From positions 1 through 36,590 of the forward strand of contig CAJODA010000016.1 in assembly GCA_905233745.1 (NCBI GenBank): DNA of 36,590 nt, read 5' to 3'. Position numbers and translations under genes: made by a program. How positions within the stretch are numbered: position 1 is the stretch's first letter; the number at the start of each line of letters is the position of its first letter. This document shows, piece after piece, positions 9,468 to 15,303 of the stretch. Origin of the DNA: an uncultured Bacteroidales bacterium (lineage in GTDB: Bacteria; Bacteroidota; Bacteroidia; Bacteroidales; WCHB1-69). The notes under the pieces were generated by a model. The model made no database searches and was not told the origin of the DNA. It worked only from the letters and a program-made list of their open reading frames with translations.

Positions 9468-10826
9468 TTATCCTCCGTAAACGCCGCCCATACGGCCTTT
9501 AATTCTACCTGATTTGGTCAAACCATCATAGTGTCTCATCAACAGGTGGCTTTCAATCTGTTGGAGGGTATCCAACACCACACCCACCATAATGAGGAGG
9601 GAGGTGCCGCCGAAGAACTGTGCGAACTGTTGGTTCACGCCGAACAGGCGCACGACAGCGGGCAGGATAGCCACGATGCCCAAGAAGATGGAACCGGGCA
9701 GCGTGATGCGGGACATGATCTTGTCAATGAACTCCGCGGTCTGCTTGCCGGGCTTCACACCAGGGATAAAGCCGTTGTTCTTCTTCAGGTCCTCGGCTAT
9801 TTGTTGCGGATTAATGGTGATAGCCGTATAGAAATAGGTGAAGAGGACAATGAGGATAAAGAACACTACATTGTAGCCCAAACGGTTATAATCGATAAAG
9901 CTGCTCCAGAATCCCGTGGTACTTTCCTCAGTGATCTGTACGAAAGTCAAGGGGATAAACATGATAGCCTGTGCGAAAATGATAGGCATAACGCCGGCAG
10001 CGTTGACCTTCAGAGGAAGGTAGTTACGCACGCCACCGTATTGTTTGTTGCCCACAACGCGCTTGGCGTATTGCACCGGGATACGGCGCGTGCCTTGCAC
10101 GAGGAGGATACAGAGGCCGATGATGACCATCATAAGGACAAGCTCAATGATGAAAACGATAGGACCACCGTTCATCTCACTAATACGAGCGATGAATTCT
10201 GCGCGGAGAGCATAGGGGAAACGGGCGATAATACCAATCATGATGATCATGGAGATACCGTTTCCGATACCGTTGTCTGTGATACGCTCGCCGAGCCACA
10301 TGATAAACAGGGTGGCAGCGATGAGCAGGATGAAGGCGCAGAAGCCGAATGCGGTGAACCCGAGGATATGGTGTTCAATCATGGAGGGCGCGATGGCCGT
10401 CGGGAACTGGTTCACGAGGTTGGCGATATAGGCAGGTGCCTGGATAGCCAGCACGATCACCGTGAGGTAGCGGGTAATCTGGTTGATTTTCTTACGTCCG
10501 CTTTCGCCTTCCTTTTGGAGACGCTGGAAGTAAGGCACGGCCAGAGTCATCAATTGGACCACGATGGATGCGGAGATGTAGGGCATGATACCCAACGCGA
10601 AGATGGAGGCGTTGGAGAATGCACCACCGGAGAAGAGGTCAAGCATGCCGAGAAGACCCTTTTGGGCTGCGCTGGTGAAAGCGGAGAGACCTCCGGGGTT
10701 GATACCGGGGAGCACCACATGCGCACCAAAACGGTAAATCAGGATGATGAAGAGCGTGTAAAGGATACGCTTTCTCAGATCTTCAATCCTGAAAATGTTT
10801 TGTATTGTTTCAATAAATTTTTTCAT
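9468..10826 (-). CDS. secY: Preprotein translocase subunit SecY
   Basis: MKKFIETIQNIFRIEDLRKRILYTLFIILIYRFGAHVVLPGINP...GERITDNGIGNGISMIIMIGIIAR; multispanning. Confidence 0.98.
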   Translation of the reverse strand: MKKFIETIQNIFRIEDLRKRILYTLFIILIYRFGAHVVLPGINPGGLSAFTSAAQKGLLGMLDLFSGGAFSNASIFALGIMPYISASIVVQLMTLAVPYFQRLQKEGESGRKKINQITRYLTVIVLAIQAPAYIANLVNQFPTAIAPSMIEHHILGFTAFGFCAFILLIAATLFIMWLGERITDNGIGNGISMIIMIGIIARFPYALRAEFIARISEMNGGPIVFIIELVLMMVIIGLCILLVQGTRRIPVQYAKRVVGNKQYGGVRNYLPLKVNAAGVMPIIFAQAIMFIPLTFVQITEESTTGFWSSFIDYNRLGYNVVFFILIVLFTYFYTAITINPQQIAEDLKKNNGFIPGVKPGKQTAEFIDKIMSRITLPGSIFLGIVAILPAVVRLFGVNQQFAQFFGGTSLLIMVGVVLDTLQQIESHLLMRHYDGLTKSGRIKGRMGGVYGG

Positions 10827-10849
10827 CTGACAATTCTTTTAAGTGGAAA

Positions 10850-11314
10850 TTACTCTGCCTGTGCGGGAGCGTTAACGAGCGTCACAGTGCCACCGGCGTT
10901 TTCGATGATTTCTTTAGCCTTGGCGGAAAATTTGTCGGCTGTAACATTCACTTTTGCGGTGAGCTCACCCTTGGCGAGGATGGCGATGAGATCTTTCTTC
11001 TTGGCAAGACCGTTAGCCATGAGAACCTCGCGGTTGATGTCGGTGATGTTCTTCTCTGCAAGCTTCTGCAATGTGCTCACATTGATGGCATTGTATTCAA
11101 CACGATTGATATTCTTAAAACCTCTCTTGGGTAATATTCTGTAGATAGGCATCTGGCCGCCCTCAAAACCGATCTTACGGCTGTAACCGGAACGTGACTT
11201 GGCACCCTTGTTACCACGTGTGGAAGTGCCACCCTTGCCGGAACCCTGGCCTCTGCCAATTCTTCTTTCACTATGCGTTGAGTTGTCTGCTGGTTTTAAA
11301 TTGTGTAAATTCAT
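10850..11314 (-). CDS. rplO: 50S ribosomal protein L15
   Basis: MNLHNLKPADNSTHSERRIGRGQGSGKGGTSTRGNKGAKSRSGY. Confidence 0.97.
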   Translation of the reverse strand: MNLHNLKPADNSTHSERRIGRGQGSGKGGTSTRGNKGAKSRSGYSRKIGFEGGQMPIYRILPKRGFKNINRVEYNAINVSTLQKLAEKNITDINREVLMANGLAKKKDLIAILAKGELTAKVNVTADKFSAKAKEIIENAGGTVTLVNAPAQAE

Positions 11315-11349
11315 TGTGTTTTAAAATTTCATTCGGTTATTTAATCTCA

Positions 11350-11529
11350 TTATAATTCTTCTACTGATACCAGATGCTTCACAGAGTCAACGATGCCCAG
11401 AATTTGGGGAGTAGCCTCGTGTTCAACAGTCTGATGCATTTTGCGTAAGCCTAATGCCACTAAAGATCTTTTCTGACGAATGGGTCTGTCAACCGCACTT
11501 CTAACTTGGGTAATTTTAATCTTTTTCAT
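11350..11529 (-). CDS. rpmD: 50S ribosomal protein L30
   Basis: Not in the ORF track; minus-strand translation MKKIKITQVRSAVDRPIRQKRSLVALGLRKMHQTVEHEATPQILGIVDSVKHLVSVEEL* (59 aa). Confidence 0.96.
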   Translation of the reverse strand: MKKIKITQVRSAVDRPIRQKRSLVALGLRKMHQTVEHEATPQILGIVDSVKHLVSVEEL

Positions 11530-11570
11530 CCCTTCAATTTTATTGTTAATGATTAATTATTGTTTATTTC

Positions 11571-11611
11571 AAAAAAAAATAGCGCACTTTTGGAAGTAAA
11601 ATGCAACTATT
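11571..11611 (-). terminator. Terminator/attenuator-like hairpin with U-tract in the rpmD leader
   Basis: Minus strand AATAG(T)TGCATTTT-ACTTCC-AAAA(G)TGCGCTATT followed by a run of T, 42 nt before the rpmD start. Confidence 0.65.
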
Positions 11612-11746
11612 TATTCATCTAAAACCATAAGAAATCCGCCCCGCATATCATCTCCAAAATTCAGTTACAGTCCGTGAAATCAAGCAGTTGCGCGCTTTAT
11701 CAACCCTCTTTCCAACCCGTCAAAACATTTCACTTCAAAAAGCCTG

Positions 11747-11754
11747 CAAAGATA
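11747..11754 (-). promoter_or_regulatory. Bacteroidota-type -7 box (TATCTTTG) for the rpmD-led operon
   Basis: Minus strand TTG-N18-TATCTTTGC; lies between the GT39 stop (11867) and rpmD start (11529). Confidence 0.6.
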
Positions 11755-11866
11755 CATTTTTTTCTTTTCATTCAACATATTGTGATTTTTTTTTGTTTTA
11801 TTATAATTAGTAAAAAAAGAAATTTGCAAATTATCAAATCAGTTAATATGTTAATTATCAATATGA

Positions 11867-13372
11867 TTAATGGCTGATTTTCTCCTTCTGAAACAGCGAA
11901 AACCTTAGCTGTTGAAAAATTTCACATTTGCTTATTTGATATCCTTTTTCTTTTAGCTGTTCCTCTAAAGAGGATATGTCATACCAATTATAACAAATAA
12001 TAATAATATGAGAATGTTGCCAAAGGGATTCATTGTCGAAGTTAAAGGAAAAATAGAAGTCGTTGTTCAGCAGATAGGTGGTGAATGCGGGATCTTCAGT
12101 GGGTATTCCTTGTGTTTGGAATATGCGATGGTTGTCATCAAGATAATAAACAATTTCTTTTTCGAGCCAAGTGGGCTCAATGATAACCGCAGCGCCCAAC
12201 TGTGCTTTCAAATTTGTCATTTCCGATACAGCGGTGCGTGTGTCTCCTTTCCACCCTCCATAACGGAGTTTTGTGCTGTCAATTTGTGTGGAACCGACCC
12301 ATAAGACGACAAAAAACAGGGAGATTGTCAATGTTATAATCTTTTTATCTTGAAAAAGATAAAAAACGCAGGCTGTTAATGAGGTCAGATATATTGGAAG
12401 AAGAAAATAAAAATACCGGTTGTAGAAAAAACCGACTAGAAAGGATAAAGCAAAAGAGAGCAGCAACGGGATACACCATATTAAATTGATGAAAGAAAAA
12501 TAATCCGGCGTATATTCTTTTTTAACGATTAAAACAATGCGTTTGACTAGGAATGCGGATAATAAAATGAGGGAGAATACTGCGGGAACAGCATCATTGG
12601 AGAAACAGCAAAGCATACTGTATAAGTCTTCAATGCCAGTGTTTTTAGAAATCCATGTTCCGTGAAGTCCTGAATCTAAAAAACGTTGGTACAGGAATGG
12701 TAACATAGGCAAATATGCTATCACCAAAGCTGCGATATGGAACAGGTATTCTTTTCCGATTGTCTTTCTGATTGTTGGAAAGCAAAGTACAATCAGGAAT
12801 TCCATCAGTATGAGCCATAAAGCCAAATAATGCCCATACATGATGAGGATGTTGACAATGGTGAGCCAAACGAGGAAACTGCGTTTCTTTTTTTGGATTA
12901 GACTTAAAAAAAGGTATAACGACCAAGCCGATAGAAATCCGATCAAACTGTAAACTCTCCCGTCGTGAGCAAGAAAAATGGAGAATCTGGACAGCGCATA
13001 CAAGAGAGATAGCAGTAGGCCGGCATATCGGTGAATGAATTTCTCCCCTGTCAGATATAGAGGTATTACTGTCAAGATGCTGAAAATACATGACAACAGT
13101 CTTATGGAGAAAGCGGTGGAGCCCCATGGGATTATCCAGTAATGTGCCACAATTTCCCAAAACGGAGGGTTATCACCTTGCAGCAGAACTCCAATGGTGT
13201 CGCGTATATGGAATTGGGCAAAAAAGAGGGAAAAACACTCGTCGTTCCCAATGTCTGCCTTGTTGATATACCATAGGCGTAGTATGGCAGCAAAAAGCAC
13301 AAGTATCAATAATTCAACAAGTTTCCAATTAAATTTGAATGTTTTTTCTAATTGAGGGAACATAATGACCAC
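11867..13372 (-). CDS. GT39/ArnT-like dolichyl-phosphate-mannose-type membrane glycosyltransferase
   Basis: Multi-TM ORF; N-terminal 'RLWYINKADIGNDECFSLFFAQFHIRDTIGVLLQGDNPPFWEIVAHYW' with acidic loop and DNPP motif typical of GT-C enzymes; start may be the internal Met at MFPQLEK. Confidence 0.82.
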   Translation of the reverse strand: MVIMFPQLEKTFKFNWKLVELLILVLFAAILRLWYINKADIGNDECFSLFFAQFHIRDTIGVLLQGDNPPFWEIVAHYWIIPWGSTAFSIRLLSCIFSILTVIPLYLTGEKFIHRYAGLLLSLLYALSRFSIFLAHDGRVYSLIGFLSAWSLYLFLSLIQKKKRSFLVWLTIVNILIMYGHYLALWLILMEFLIVLCFPTIRKTIGKEYLFHIAALVIAYLPMLPFLYQRFLDSGLHGTWISKNTGIEDLYSMLCCFSNDAVPAVFSLILLSAFLVKRIVLIVKKEYTPDYFSFINLIWCIPLLLSFALSFLVGFFYNRYFYFLLPIYLTSLTACVFYLFQDKKIITLTISLFFVVLWVGSTQIDSTKLRYGGWKGDTRTAVSEMTNLKAQLGAAVIIEPTWLEKEIVYYLDDNHRIFQTQGIPTEDPAFTTYLLNNDFYFSFNFDNESLWQHSHIIIICYNWYDISSLEEQLKEKGYQISKCEIFQQLRFSLFQKEKISH

Positions 13373-13493
13373 TTCACTATTTTCGTTACAATTGGCTAAT
13401 AATGTGGGAGGAATTTTCCCAGAAAATACTTCCCATTACAATTCAATATCGCTATGGCCAACTGTTTCATGCTGCTGCTAGTCAACAAAAGTG

Positions 13494-13501
13494 CAAAAAT
13501 A
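13494..13501 (-). promoter_or_regulatory. -7 box (TATTTTTG) upstream of the GT39-like gene
   Basis: CAAAAATA on plus equals TATTTTTG on minus. Confidence 0.45.
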
Positions 13502-13591
13502 CAAAAAATGTTTAATCGTTTGCATATAATCAGCCCCCTACTCTATGACCGTCTTTTTTTCACTTTCATTGCACTTGGCCGAAAAAAAGTT

Positions 13592-13599
13592 TACCTTTG
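13592..13599 (+). promoter_or_regulatory. -7 box (TACCTTTG) with TTG 20 bp upstream, for the RsmI-like gene
   Basis: ttgcacttggccgaaaaaaagttTACCTTTGc; start codon at 13649. Confidence 0.6.
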
Positions 13600-13648
13600 C
13601 AAAATCAAATAAAACGCCCCTGCATTCTGGGCAACACATTATATATAT

Positions 13649-14371
13649 ATGGTAACTTTCGGCAAACTTTACCTCATCCCCACCCCGATAGCGGAAGGCG
13701 GGTTCGATTGTTTCTTTCCGGCATTCAATGCGGAGATCATCAACACCATAGACACTTACATTGTGGAGGAGCTGCGCACCGCGCGCAGGTTCCTGCGCTA
13801 CGCGGGCATTCGGAAGAAGATTGACGAGCTGCAGTTTTTCGAGCTCAACGAGCACACGCAGGGCGTGGAGCTGAACGAGTACCTGCAGCCCTGTCTGGAC
13901 GGCCACAACGTTGGCCTGATGTCGGAGGCAGGCGTGCCCTGCGTGGCCGACCCTGGCAACAAGGCTGTGGAGAAAGCCCACCAGCTAGGCATCGAGGTAG
14001 TACCCCTCGTCGGCCCCAGTTCTCTAATTCTGGCATTGATGGGCAGTGGACTGAACGGGCAGAACTTCACCTTCCATGGGTACTTGCCCGTAGAGCCTGA
14101 CGAGCGGGAAAAGAGGCTGCGCACGCTCGAGAGCATTGCCATTAAGACGGGCCAGACGCAGATGTTCATCGAGACACCCTACCGCAACCGTCGCATGGCG
14201 GACTCCATCTGCAAGGTATGCCAGCCAGCCACGCGCGTATGCATTGCGGCCGGGCTCACCTCCGAGAACGCCCTTTTGAAAACGCAGTCGGTAAGCAAGT
14301 GGCGCAAATATTTCGAAGACGAGCACAACGCCCTGGACAAGCGTCCGTGCATTTTTTTGATTGGAAGGTGA
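13649..14371 (+). CDS. SAM-dependent methyltransferase of the tetrapyrrole-methylase/RsmI-like family
   Basis: LYLIPTPIAEGG, VGLMSEAGVPCVADPGNKAVEKAHQLGIEVVPLVGPSSLILALMGSGLNGQNFTFHGYLP. Confidence 0.88.
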   Translation: MVTFGKLYLIPTPIAEGGFDCFFPAFNAEIINTIDTYIVEELRTARRFLRYAGIRKKIDELQFFELNEHTQGVELNEYLQPCLDGHNVGLMSEAGVPCVADPGNKAVEKAHQLGIEVVPLVGPSSLILALMGSGLNGQNFTFHGYLPVEPDEREKRLRTLESIAIKTGQTQMFIETPYRNRRMADSICKVCQPATRVCIAAGLTSENALLKTQSVSKWRKYFEDEHNALDKRPCIFLIGR

Positions 14372-14432
14372 GACTGGGGACTTGAGACTGAAGCAATCTA
14401 CGGTCTTCGGTCTATAGTCTCACGTCTCCCTT
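14370..14432. repeat. Heptad-structured imperfect inverted repeat / possible terminator between the methyltransferase and tRNA genes
   Basis: GAGACTG GGGACTT GAGACTG ... CTACGGT CTTCGGT CTATAGT CTCACGT CTCCCTT; right half is largely the reverse complement of the left half. Confidence 0.65.
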
Positions 14433-14482
14433 CCCTCGAATAAAAAAAAATCCCACCATTCTATAACAAACGGAAAAAAATG

Positions 14483-14490
14483 TATTTTTG
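14483..14490 (+). promoter_or_regulatory. -7 box (TATTTTTG) upstream of the tRNA pair
   Basis: aaaaaatgTATTTTTGcagcc about 32 bp before the tRNA-Leu 5' end. Confidence 0.5.
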
Positions 14491-14521
14491 CAGCCTCAAA
14501 AATGAGACGTTCTTTGAACGC

Positions 14522-14605
14522 GCCGAAGTGGTGGAATGGTAGACACGAGGGACTTAAAATCCCTTGCTCATTGCGAGCGTGTGGGTTCAAGTCCCACCTT
14601 CGGTA
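14522..14605 (+). tRNA. tRNA-Leu (anticodon TAA)
   Basis: GCCGAAG-T-GG.. acceptor, anticodon loop acTTAAAAt, long variable arm, T-arm GTGGGTTCAAGTCCCAC, CTTCGGT-A. Confidence 0.95.
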
Positions 14606-14610
14606 CACAA

Positions 14611-14683
<73 letters not shown>

Positions 14684-14736
14684 CAAAAAAATGAAGGGCT
14701 GTCACATTGTGGCGGCCTTATTTTGTTTAAACGACA

Positions 14737-15303
14737 ATGAAACGACTTCTGAGCACTTTCCTCATCACACTCCTGGCACTGCTATTGACCGCCTGTAAAC
14801 AGGAACACATCACACCGAGTCAGAACCGCGTGGGCTACTCCGCTTGGCACACGCAGGTCAGCTATACACACTGCGACCCTCTGCCCAAGACGGGGATGCC
14901 AGAGTTTGTCCGAGGCAGTTGGGAGATGAACAACGACATCCTGCAGCATACGGCATGTGATGATGCTCCGTTAGCCATCTGTAATTATGTCATCGAGTCC
15001 GACCACTACACCGTCTGGTGCACCGCCCGCAAGGACGACGGCCCGGAGGGGTTCATCATTGTGTTTAACTATGTGGATCCGCAGCACTACTGCTGGCTGA
15101 ACTTCGGCACCAGCGGCAACACGCAGCACGCCATCGAACAGATATACGGCGACAGCATAATTCAGACGGCCGTGCGCCCCGGCAACGTGGAAACCGGAAA
15201 ATGGTATGACGTAAAACTAAGCGTAGCCGGCGACAGTGTCAAGGCCTGGCTCGACGATGAACTTGTATTCGATAAAACACTCAAGCAAACTAAACAGAAA
15301 TGA
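14737..15303 (+). CDS. Lipoprotein with a LamG/3-keto-disaccharide-hydrolase-like jelly-roll domain
   Basis: Lipobox LLTAC; 'GFIIVFNYVDPQHYCWLNFG...VRPGNVETGKWYDVKLSVAGDSVKAWLDDELVFD' pattern. Confidence 0.75.
   Translation: MKRLLSTFLITLLALLLTACKQEHITPSQNRVGYSAWHTQVSYTHCDPLPKTGMPEFVRGSWEMNNDILQHTACDDAPLAICNYVIESDHYTVWCTARKDDGPEGFIIVFNYVDPQHYCWLNFGTSGNTQHAIEQIYGDSIIQTAVRPGNVETGKWYDVKLSVAGDSVKAWLDDELVFDKTLKQTKQK

Noticed and set aside
8634-9512. 292-aa plus-strand ORF antisense to map
   Set aside because: Shadow ORF of methionine aminopeptidase.
9531-11144. 537-aa plus-strand ORF antisense to secY/rplO
   Set aside because: Biased His/Glu/Asp composition, fully antisense to conserved secY and rplO; a codon-usage artefact.
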